From positions 1 through 38,906 of the forward strand of contig JAKQHS010000083.1 of the NCBI GenBank assembly GCA_029557915.1: a DNA stretch of 38,906 nucleotides, in the 5' to 3' direction. The DNA comes from Bacteroidota bacterium (GTDB taxonomy: Bacteria > Bacteroidota > Bacteroidia > Chitinophagales > Saprospiraceae). Positions 16,712 through 24,504 of this stretch are shown piece by piece. How positions within the stretch are numbered: the stretch's first letter is position 1; each line of letters begins with the position of its first letter. A model generated the notes under the pieces. It did no database searches, was not told the origin of the DNA, and saw only the letters and a list, made by a program, of their open reading frames with translations. Made by a program: the position numbers and the translations under genes.

Positions 16712-16728
16712 CCACAACCTGATGCGAT

Positions 16729-17664
16729 ATGAACAATAGAAAACTCCTTTACGTCCTCCTGGCGCTCGGAGGGCTCTTCCTTCTTAGCCAGTTGTTCAAC
16801 CGGAAAAAAGAAAGGTCTTTTAAAAGCGAACTGGTGTCGTTGGATACGGCAACCGTTTCCAGGATTGTCCTCCATCCTCAGGCCGATGGCCATCATGAGA
16901 TCCAGCTGGAAAAAGCCGGGGGCCGCTGGTTTGCCCAACAGGGAAGCTTAAAGGTCCCGGTGGCGCCCGGTGCCCTGAATGGCATCCTGAACGAACTGGT
17001 TTCCATCAAAGTCAAGTCCATAGCCACCCGCTCCAAGGACCGCTGGGCCGAATATGAAATCGGCGACTCCACCGGCTCCAGGGTGGAGGTTTTCAGCGGA
17101 AATAAAAAGCTGGCGGATTTTTACAGCGGTAAATTCGGGTTCAACCCCCAGGGCAATTCCATGATAAGTTATATCCGTTCTGCTGGAGAAGATGAGGTTT
17201 ATGCAACCGACGGATTTCAAAGCATGACTTTTAATGCCACTTTTTCCTCTTTCCGGGATAAAACCCTGCTTGAGATCGAGCCTGAACAGGTGACCGGCAT
17301 TCGTTCTGACTTTCAGGGCCTTTTCCATTCCCTGATCAAGGATTCCACCAAATGGACGCTGGATGATCGCCCCGGCCCCGACTCGGCCAGCGTGGCAAAT
17401 TACCTCCAAAACATACAGCGGCTGAATGGCACGGCCTTCCTGGACAGCTTCAGCCCTTCCGGAGCGCCCAGCTATGGTTTTGAAATCAATACCGGAGGCT
17501 CCTCTGTCAACCTGAAAGTTTATGCTTCCCCGGATAGCCTCAAACCGTTTATTATACATAGCTCCGCCAATCCGGATGCCTTTTTTCACGAGGATTCCAC
17601 CGGGGCATTCAATAGCCTGATCGGCGGATGGAATGATTTGCTGAAAAAATCCATCGGGAAATAG
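16729..17664 (+). CDS. DUF4340 domain protein, membrane-anchored
   Basis: A 311-aa protein with an N-terminal anchor (LLYVLLALGGLFLLSQLF) and a periplasmic domain made of repeated beta-rich units (VSRIVLHPQADG, WFAQQGSLKVPV, SRVEVFSGNKKLADFYSG, KWTLDDRP), the pattern of DUF4340. It starts 17 bp after gldG and is probably the last gene of the gldA operon. DUF4340 genes are commonly found downstream of gldG-like genes, suggesting a role in the same transporter; that role has not been defined. The stop is followed by a 285-bp AT-rich region upstream of smc. Confidence 0.82.
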   Translation: MNNRKLLYVLLALGGLFLLSQLFNRKKERSFKSELVSLDTATVSRIVLHPQADGHHEIQLEKAGGRWFAQQGSLKVPVAPGALNGILNELVSIKVKSIATRSKDRWAEYEIGDSTGSRVEVFSGNKKLADFYSGKFGFNPQGNSMISYIRSAGEDEVYATDGFQSMTFNATFSSFRDKTLLEIEPEQVTGIRSDFQGLFHSLIKDSTKWTLDDRPGPDSASVANYLQNIQRLNGTAFLDSFSPSGAPSYGFEINTGGSSVNLKVYASPDSLKPFIIHSSANPDAFFHEDSTGAFNSLIGGWNDLLKKSIGK

Positions 17665-17936
17665 TAAAACATTCGTCCGGACATAAAAAATACGGTGACC
17701 TGATCCCCGGAGGGATTTCCCTGTTTATAAAATCCTGGCGAGCGGCTTACTGATGATCCTGCCCGGGCGTTTTAGTGGCCTCCAAATAATCTTAAACGGA
17801 GGAGGTACAGAACCGGCAACTTTTTAGTAAATTTAGCGAGGATCGGGTAATTCTTTATATGTATATAGTTGATATATAAAAAGATATAGTAATATTCACG
17901 GGCACACAATGAAAATTTTTATATAAATTATTTACC

Positions 17937-17944
17937 TATTTTTG
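17937..17944 (+). promoter_or_regulatory. Candidate -7 element of smc
   Basis: TATTTTTG matches TAnnTTTG, but no TTG lies 19-21 bases upstream. It ends 5 bp before the smc ATG, so a transcript from it would have almost no leader. The region 17665-17949 is otherwise AT-rich with no gene seen. Confidence 0.3.
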
Positions 17945-17949
17945 CCGCC

Positions 17950-20900
17950 ATGCAATTGAACTCCATTGAAATAAAAGGTTTTAAAAGTTTCGCGGACAAC
18001 ACCATCATCCGGTTCAACGACAAAGTGACCGGAGTGGTCGGGCCAAACGGGTCCGGCAAGTCCAATGTGGTGGACGCCATACGGTGGGTGCTGGGAGAGC
18101 AAAAGCCTACCGAACTGAGGCTGGAAAGGATGAGCGACATCATTTTCAATGGATCCAAGAAAAGAAAGCCGGGAGGGGTTGCCCAGGTTTCGCTCAGCTT
18201 TGACAATACAAAAAACCTGCTGGGCACGGAATACCAACAAGTCACGATCTCCAGGCTCCTGTACCGCAGCGGCGAGAGCGAATACCGGATCAACGACACG
18301 CCCTGCCGCCTCCGGGATATTCACAGCCTCTTTATGGACACCGGAATCGGGTCAAACTCTTACGCGATCATCGCTTTGGGGATGGTGGACGAAATCCTCC
18401 AGGACAAGGACCATTCCCGCCGGAAAATGTTTGAACAGGCCGCCGGGGTGACCAAATACAAGCAGCGTAAGCATGAGACCATGCTCAAACTGAAGGCCAC
18501 CTCCGAAGACCTTGCGCGGATCGAGGATATCCTGTTTGAGATTGAAAACAACCTCAAAGCCCTTGAAAAACAAGCCAGCCGGGCGGAAAAATACCTGGAT
18601 CTGAAAGCTCAGTATAAAAGCCGGAGCCTGGAACTGGCCAGACTCGAAACCCAGGAAATCTATTCAAAGAACCATCACCTTCAAAAAATCCTGGAAACGG
18701 AGATGGACAAACTGAGGGGGATTGAAGCAAACCACAGCCTGGCTGAAGCCGGCCTGGAAGAGAGCAAAAAAGCCATCCTGGATGAAGAACACTCGCTCAG
18801 TTCTTTCCAGAAGGAACTCAATGCGCTGATCCAGCATATCCAGGAATATGAAAATGCCAAACGCATTGCCCAGCAAAAAATCGAATTCTACCAGGCCAAC
18901 CGGGAAAAGCTGGCCCGCCAGCGCGAAGAATGGAACGAAAGGCAAAAACAATATGACCTGGATATCCAGGGCAAAGTAGCCCAGCTCGAACAACTGACGC
19001 TCACCGCGGCCGAACTCGAGAAAGAGCTTGCCGGGATGGAAGCCGAAAGGAATGCCATCGAAGGCCAGCATGGTGAAGTGAAAACCTTTTTTGAATCCCT
19101 GCAAAGAGACCAGCAGGAAATTGAAAAAGACTTGTTCGAAAAGGAAAAGTCCCAAGCCATCAACCACAACCGGATCGATCATCTTCAACAAAACATCAAC
19201 CGGCTTTCGGATGAAAACCGCTTGAGGGACGAACTAAGCGCCACCCTTTCTGTCGAAATGGAAAACCTCAACCGATCCCTGGAGCAATTGTCCCTGGAAA
19301 TCCGGCAGGAGGAAGAAGAAGAAGCCAGCCGGTCAGGCCGCCTGGCAGAGATCCATAAAATCATTGAGGGGATCCGGCAGCAAAAGGCCTCGGTCGAACG
19401 CAAACTGGATGCCAAGCGGAACGAACACCAGTTGCTCAAGAGCATGGTGGAAAACCTGGAAGGATATCCTGATTCCATCCGTTTTCTCCATAAAAACTGG
19501 AAAGAGGACCTGCCCCTCCTGGCAGATCTTCTATATGCCCCCGAAGAATACCGGGCGACCATCGAACAATTTCTTGAGCCTTACCTGAGCCATTATATTG
19601 TGCATTCCTATGATGAGGCCAGTTATGCCATCCACATGCTGTCCGATTCCCAAAAAGGGAAGGCCAATTTTTTTATATTGGAAGCCATCACCCCTCCGGA
19701 TGGGGAAAGCATGCGGATGGAAGGCCTGATCCCCGCTCTGGACCTGTTGAAATTCGACGGCTTATACAGCGACCTGTTCCGCCGGATTTTCCACAACGTC
19801 TTCATTGAAGCCGATCAGTTGGACAAGGCACGTTTTGCCGAATACGACAGGATGAATATCACCGTGCTTTCGGCTTCAGGCAATTTTGTCAAAAAACAAT
19901 TTACCCTTTCGGGAGGCAGCGTCGGCCTGTTTGAAGGTAAAAAACTAGGGCGCCGGAAAAACCTGGAGATCCTGGAGGAAGAGCTCGGGCACCTGGAGCG
20001 GGAACTGGACCTCGTCGCCGCTGAGCTGGATGCCCAGGAAGACCAGGCCAGAACCCTGGACCATACCCGGTTCCTCCAGAAACTGGAAAGCCTCAAGATC
20101 GCCTTTGAAAAAAAGCAAAAGGAGGAAATCCAGATCCGTACCCGCCTGGAGAACCTGAATGAATTGAAGGCCCATTCGGAGGCTTCCCTCGAACAACTGG
20201 GAAAAACCATCCTGGAAATCGAAATCCTCAATGAAGAACTTCGGGAAGGCATTCAGTCTAAAAGAAATGTCCTGAATGAGCTGGTGGAAAAAATGATCCA
20301 TATCGATTCCAATTACCAGGTCGTGGCCCTGTCCCTGTCCCAGGCCCACGATAAAATCAATCAGAAACAGATTGAAAACATTCGCCATCAGAGCAGGCTG
20401 GACAACCTGGTTCAGGACATCGAATTCCAAAAAGGGAGAATGCGCGAGGCCGACCAGCAGGTTCTTAAAATTGCCGAGACCCAGGAACAGGAGGAATCCC
20501 TCCACGACCAGATCACCCTCGAACTCGAACGGCTCAATGAGTCCCTGATCAACCTGTATGAGGAAAGAAAAAGCAAAGAATCCGGCCTGAATGTTTTCGA
20601 ACAGGAATATTTCAAGAAAAGGAACCTGATCCATCAGCAGGAGCAGGTGCTGCGTGACCTGCACCGCGAACAATCCCTTTCCCAGACCCTGATCAACGGA
20701 CTGAAAGACCAGCTTAAGGAACTGGAATTCCGGCTGGAAACCGTAAAAGAAAGATTGCGGATTGAATTCCATATTGAGGAACTTCCCCAACCCGAACCCG
20801 CAGATCCTGAATCCGGGGAGGAAGTGGATTATGCCCTTCCCGAAGGCGCTTCACCCGCGGACCTCCTGAAAGAAAAAGTGAGGAGGCTCAGGGACCGCAT

Positions 20901-21543
20901 CGACAACTATGGCGAGATCAACCCCATGGCGGTGGAAGCTTACCGGGAAATGAAGGAACGCTACGATACCATATTCAACCAGCGTCAGGATATCCTCAAT
21001 GCCAAGGACAGCCTGCTCAATACCATCCAGGAGATCGACGGAAGCGCGACCACTCTGTTCCTGGATGCCTTTACCAAAGTGAGGGAACATTTTATCCGGG
21101 TATTCCGCAGCCTGTTCACCGAAGGCGACAGTTGTGACCTGATCCTGCTCAACCCCGACCAGCCCCTGGAATCGGACATCGACATCATTGCCAAACCCAA
21201 AGGGAAATTGCCCAAATCCCTGAGCCAGCTTTCCGGGGGTGAGAAAACCCTCACCGCAACGGCCCTGCTTTTTTCTTTATACCTGCTCAAACCCGCTCCT
21301 TTCTGTATTTTCGATGAGGTGGATGCCCCGTTGGATGATTCAAACATTGAAAAATTCAATCACATCATCCGCGATTTTTCCTCGGAATCCCAATTCATCA
21401 TCGTCACCCACAACAAACAGACGATGGCGTCCGTAGACATCATTTACGGCGTGTTTATGGATGAACCCGGAGTAAGCAAGGTCACCGCCGTCGATTTCCG
21501 CGATTTCGAACACATCTCGCTACTGGAAACGACCGCGAATTGA
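17950..21543 (+). CDS. smc: Chromosome segregation protein SMC
   Basis: An 1197-aa condensin subunit that dimerises at a hinge and, with ScpA and ScpB, organises the chromosome using ATP. The N-terminal head has Walker A GPNGSGKS at 31-38. Two long coiled-coil arms (about 170-500 and 670-1000) flank the hinge (about 505-670; LEGYPDSIRF through FTLSGGSVGLFEGKKLG). The C-terminal head has the ABC signature LSGGEK (1094-1099) and Walker B FCIFDEVDAPLDD (1118 onward). The start MQLNSIEIKGFKSFAD is canonical. No scpA or scpB is present nearby. The stop codon touches the first unit of a long inverted heptamer array. Confidence 0.97.
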   Translation: MQLNSIEIKGFKSFADNTIIRFNDKVTGVVGPNGSGKSNVVDAIRWVLGEQKPTELRLERMSDIIFNGSKKRKPGGVAQVSLSFDNTKNLLGTEYQQVTISRLLYRSGESEYRINDTPCRLRDIHSLFMDTGIGSNSYAIIALGMVDEILQDKDHSRRKMFEQAAGVTKYKQRKHETMLKLKATSEDLARIEDILFEIENNLKALEKQASRAEKYLDLKAQYKSRSLELARLETQEIYSKNHHLQKILETEMDKLRGIEANHSLAEAGLEESKKAILDEEHSLSSFQKELNALIQHIQEYENAKRIAQQKIEFYQANREKLARQREEWNERQKQYDLDIQGKVAQLEQLTLTAAELEKELAGMEAERNAIEGQHGEVKTFFESLQRDQQEIEKDLFEKEKSQAINHNRIDHLQQNINRLSDENRLRDELSATLSVEMENLNRSLEQLSLEIRQEEEEEASRSGRLAEIHKIIEGIRQQKASVERKLDAKRNEHQLLKSMVENLEGYPDSIRFLHKNWKEDLPLLADLLYAPEEYRATIEQFLEPYLSHYIVHSYDEASYAIHMLSDSQKGKANFFILEAITPPDGESMRMEGLIPALDLLKFDGLYSDLFRRIFHNVFIEADQLDKARFAEYDRMNITVLSASGNFVKKQFTLSGGSVGLFEGKKLGRRKNLEILEEELGHLERELDLVAAELDAQEDQARTLDHTRFLQKLESLKIAFEKKQKEEIQIRTRLENLNELKAHSEASLEQLGKTILEIEILNEELREGIQSKRNVLNELVEKMIHIDSNYQVVALSLSQAHDKINQKQIENIRHQSRLDNLVQDIEFQKGRMREADQQVLKIAETQEQEESLHDQITLELERLNESLINLYEERKSKESGLNVFEQEYFKKRNLIHQQEQVLRDLHREQSLSQTLINGLKDQLKELEFRLETVKERLRIEFHIEELPQPEPADPESGEEVDYALPEGASPADLLKEKVRRLRDRIDNYGEINPMAVEAYREMKERYDTIFNQRQDILNAKDSLLNTIQEIDGSATTLFLDAFTKVREHFIRVFRSLFTEGDSCDLILLNPDQPLESDIDIIAKPKGKLPKSLSQLSGGEKTLTATALLFSLYLLKPAPFCIFDEVDAPLDDSNIEKFNHIIRDFSSESQFIIVTHNKQTMASVDIIYGVFMDEPGVSKVTAVDFRDFEHISLLETTAN

Positions 21544-21709
21544 GGTACGAGGTACGAGGTATGAGGTATGAGGTATGAGGTACGAGGTACCAGGTACGAG
21601 GTAAGAGACCTCACTAACCTCTAACCTCTGACCACTGACCTCTAACCTCTGACCACTAACCTCGTACCTCTTACCTCGTACCTCCAACCTCTAACCACCT
21701 ACCTCCAAC
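21542..21709. repeat. Inverted heptamer array of 24 in-phase units after smc
   Basis: Nine units of GAGGTAC type (21542-21604) are followed by GAGACCT and then fourteen units of complementary type (CTCTAAC, CTCGTAC, CTCCAAC, CACTGAC; 21612-21709). All 168 bp are in one 7-bp phase with no indel. CTCGTACCTC in the right arm is complementary to GAGGTACGAG in the left arm. The smc stop TGA (21541-21543) shares two bases with the first unit. The array could form a long hairpin in the smc 3' region. Confidence 0.9.
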
Positions 21710-21742
21710 AATTCCTTATCTTCATATTACAAACCGTTTGAT

Positions 21743-24370
21743 ATGTCGAAAAAGAACAGCCGCCGGACTTTTTTCAAACAAACCGTAGCCGGCACGACCG
21801 CTTCCATCTTATCCGTTCCCGCCCTCCAAGGCATGGCATCTATCGCCGGGGAGTCCGGCCACACAACAATGGAAGACGCCCACGTTTACAACGGGGCCTA
21901 TTCGGGAGAAAACCTCAACCGGATCGCTTTCCCCATCGGAGGCATCGGAGCCGGAATGTTTTGCATCGAAGGAACCGGAGCGATCTCCCACTTATCGATC
22001 CGCCACCAGCCGGCCATTTTTAATGAGCCCCCAGTGTTTGCGGGACTTTCGGTCAAAGGAAAACCCGAATGGTCAAGAATCCTGGAAGGACCGGTGCCGG
22101 CCTGGAAAAAATTCGGACAAAGGGATTCGGGCAACGGATCTACGGGTGCCACCACCGGATTGCCGAGGTATGGGCAGGCGGCTTTTACCGCCCGGTTTCC
22201 TTTTGCAACCATAAATCTTCAGGATCTTCAAGTGCCTTTCAGGGTTGAACTGACCGGTTGGAGTCCTTTTATTCCCGGGGATGAAAACAACTCGGGCATG
22301 CCTGTTGGGGCCTTCGAATATAAAATATCCAATGCCGGCACACAGACCCATGAATGCCTATTTTCATTCAACAGCGCACAGTTCCTTAAAATCGACAAAG
22401 GGAAGAATGCCATCCGCCCGACCTCCTCGGGTTTTATCCTGGAAGAGGCCGGCACGGAAGAAAAGCCGTTTAAGACCGAGTTTGCCGTCTTCACCGATGA
22501 ACCAGGGACCATCGTGGACCATTGCTGGTTCCGGGGAGGCTGGTGGGACCCGCTCACCATGGCCTGGAACGCCGTCCGGGACGCCAAAGCCAAGGCGGTC
22601 GATCCGGTGGAGCAGGGGGCGCCCGGGGCTTCATTATATGTACCCTTCAGTCTGGCTCCCGGAAAATCAAAAACCATCCGCTTGTATTTTGCCTGGTATT
22701 GTCCTGAATCCGATTCCTCCTATGGTAAAATGGGTATCCGGAAGGAAAACTGTGACCCTTCTTCAGGCTGCTGCAATTCCCCTTCCGATATCGGCTTGGA
22801 TAAATACGACCAGGATTTTAATGGCCAATTTTATAAGCCCTGGTACAGCAACCGGTTTAAATCCATTCAGGAACTCATTTCTTATTGGAAGGCGCAATAC
22901 GAAGACCTGAAAAACAAATCGACCCTTTTTAAAGAGGCCTTTTATGCCTCCACCTTACCTGCCTCCGTGATTGAAGCCGTTGCTGCCAACCTCACCATAC
23001 TCAAATCTCCGACCGTGCGCCGGCAATACGACGGCCGTTTATGGAATTTCGAAGGTTGCGGAGAAAGCTGGGGATGCTGCCACGGTTCCTGCACCCATGT
23101 CTGGAATTACGCCCAGGCGATTCCCCACCTGTTTCCTGCTTTGGAGCGCAGCCTGAGGCATACCGAATTCTGCGAGAGCCAGGATGAAAAAGGACACCAG
23201 AATTTCCGTTCCAACCTGCCGATCCAGCCTACCACCCATGATTTTCATGCCGCGGCCGATGGCCAGTTGGGAGGCATCATGAAGGCCTATCGCGAATGGA
23301 GGATTTCGGGAGACCATACCTGGCTGGCGAAGATGTTCCCCCTGGTGAAAAAAAGCCTGGATTATTGCATTGAAACCTGGGACCCTGAACGCAAAGGCAC
23401 CATTGAAGAACCCCATCACAATACCTACGATATTGAATTCTGGGGTTCCGACGGCATGCACAACAGTTTTTATATCGGGGCCCTGCAGGCCATCATCCGG
23501 ATGGGCCAAGCCCTTAACCGGGACATGAAGGACTATGAATCCTTATTGGCCCGGGCCAGGGATTATATGGAGAATAAACTTTACAACGGGGAGTTTTTTA
23601 TTCAGCAGGTCCAGGTGGAAGGCCTGAAAGCCCCCAACCCGGCCACTGTACAATCCTTTGGGGGAGAATATTCCAGGGAAGCCTTGGAACTCCTGCAAAA
23701 AGAAGGGCCCAAATACCAATACGGCAGCGGCTGTCTCGCCGACGGCATCCTGGGCATCTGGATCGCGCGGATGTGCGGCCTCGAGGACATCCTCGATAAA
23801 AATAAGATCAAGAGCCACCTGGTCGCTGTGCACAAATACAACCTCAAATCCGACCTGAGCACCCATGCCAACCCGCAGCGCCCTTCTTTTGCCCTGGGTA
23901 AAGAGGGAGGCCTGCTCCTCTGCACCTGGCCCAAGGGTGGAAAACCCGCCCTGCCTTTTGTTTACAGCGACGAGGTCTGGACAGGGATCGAACACCAGGT
24001 CGCCGCGCATCTCATGCTCACGGGCGAAGTCACCAGGGGATTGGATATCCTGGACCATTGCCGGCGCAGATACGACGGGAAAGTGCGTAACCCTTTTAAC
24101 GAATACGAATGCGGCCATTGGTACGCGCGGGCTCTTTCCAGCTATGGTTACCTGCAGTCACTGACCGGGCTGCGATACGATGCGGTGGACAAGACCTTAT
24201 ATATCGACCCCAGGACGGGCGATTTCACCAGCTTCCTTTCCACAGAAAAAGGGTTTGGCACGGTTAGCCTCAAGGGTAATGTCCCAAGGTTAAAACTCTA
24301 CCATGGCGCCATAGAAGTTGCCAAAGTCCTGTTGAAAGGGGAAGAAGTGAAGTTGAAGATGGAGGGGTGA
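21743..24370 (+). CDS. Tat-exported GH116-family glycoside hydrolase
   Basis: An 875-aa protein related to non-lysosomal glucosylceramidase/beta-glucosidase (GH116). A twin-arginine signal (NSRRTFFKQTVAGTTASIL) starts it. The N-terminal beta-sandwich (about 55-350) carries LNRIAFPIGGIGAGMF, diagnostic for the family; the (alpha/alpha)6 catalytic domain (about 400-860) has GCGESWGCCHGSCTHVWNYAQ. Candidate catalytic residues by family analogy are a Glu in E555-E556-PHHNTYD and D667 in GCLAD667GILG. Their spacing (about 111) is shorter than in characterised GH116 enzymes (about 150), so the substrate may differ and the assignment is tentative. A TonB-receptor-like gene follows after 134 bp, with no SusD gene. 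The stop lies in a repeat array. Confidence 0.88.
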   Translation: MSKKNSRRTFFKQTVAGTTASILSVPALQGMASIAGESGHTTMEDAHVYNGAYSGENLNRIAFPIGGIGAGMFCIEGTGAISHLSIRHQPAIFNEPPVFAGLSVKGKPEWSRILEGPVPAWKKFGQRDSGNGSTGATTGLPRYGQAAFTARFPFATINLQDLQVPFRVELTGWSPFIPGDENNSGMPVGAFEYKISNAGTQTHECLFSFNSAQFLKIDKGKNAIRPTSSGFILEEAGTEEKPFKTEFAVFTDEPGTIVDHCWFRGGWWDPLTMAWNAVRDAKAKAVDPVEQGAPGASLYVPFSLAPGKSKTIRLYFAWYCPESDSSYGKMGIRKENCDPSSGCCNSPSDIGLDKYDQDFNGQFYKPWYSNRFKSIQELISYWKAQYEDLKNKSTLFKEAFYASTLPASVIEAVAANLTILKSPTVRRQYDGRLWNFEGCGESWGCCHGSCTHVWNYAQAIPHLFPALERSLRHTEFCESQDEKGHQNFRSNLPIQPTTHDFHAAADGQLGGIMKAYREWRISGDHTWLAKMFPLVKKSLDYCIETWDPERKGTIEEPHHNTYDIEFWGSDGMHNSFYIGALQAIIRMGQALNRDMKDYESLLARARDYMENKLYNGEFFIQQVQVEGLKAPNPATVQSFGGEYSREALELLQKEGPKYQYGSGCLADGILGIWIARMCGLEDILDKNKIKSHLVAVHKYNLKSDLSTHANPQRPSFALGKEGGLLLCTWPKGGKPALPFVYSDEVWTGIEHQVAAHLMLTGEVTRGLDILDHCRRRYDGKVRNPFNEYECGHWYARALSSYGYLQSLTGLRYDAVDKTLYIDPRTGDFTSFLSTEKGFGTVSLKGNVPRLKLYHGAIEVAKVLLKGEEVKLKMEG

Positions 24371-24409
24371 GGATTGAGGATTGAAGATTGAAGATTGAGG
24401 ATTGAAGGG
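24368..24409 (+). repeat. Heptamer array (TGAGGAT/TGAAGAT) at the GH116 stop
   Basis: Six units of 7 bp: TGAGGAT, TGAGGAT, TGAAGAT, TGAAGAT, TGAGGAT and TGAAGGG. The first three bases are the stop codon of the glycosidase gene. Each unit carries a TGA, and the period of 7 puts stops in all frames. Confidence 0.85.
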
Positions 24410-24504
24410 GGGTGACATTCCCTTTTAACATCCCTTTAATGAATTAATATACGAAAACATTCGCAGTTTGAATGGAGCATTCGTTACTTTAGTGGCTGTC
24501 CCTC

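Noticed and set aside
21542-21709. CRISPR array
   Set aside because: Units are 7 bp with no spacers and there are no cas genes; this is a simple tandem repeat.
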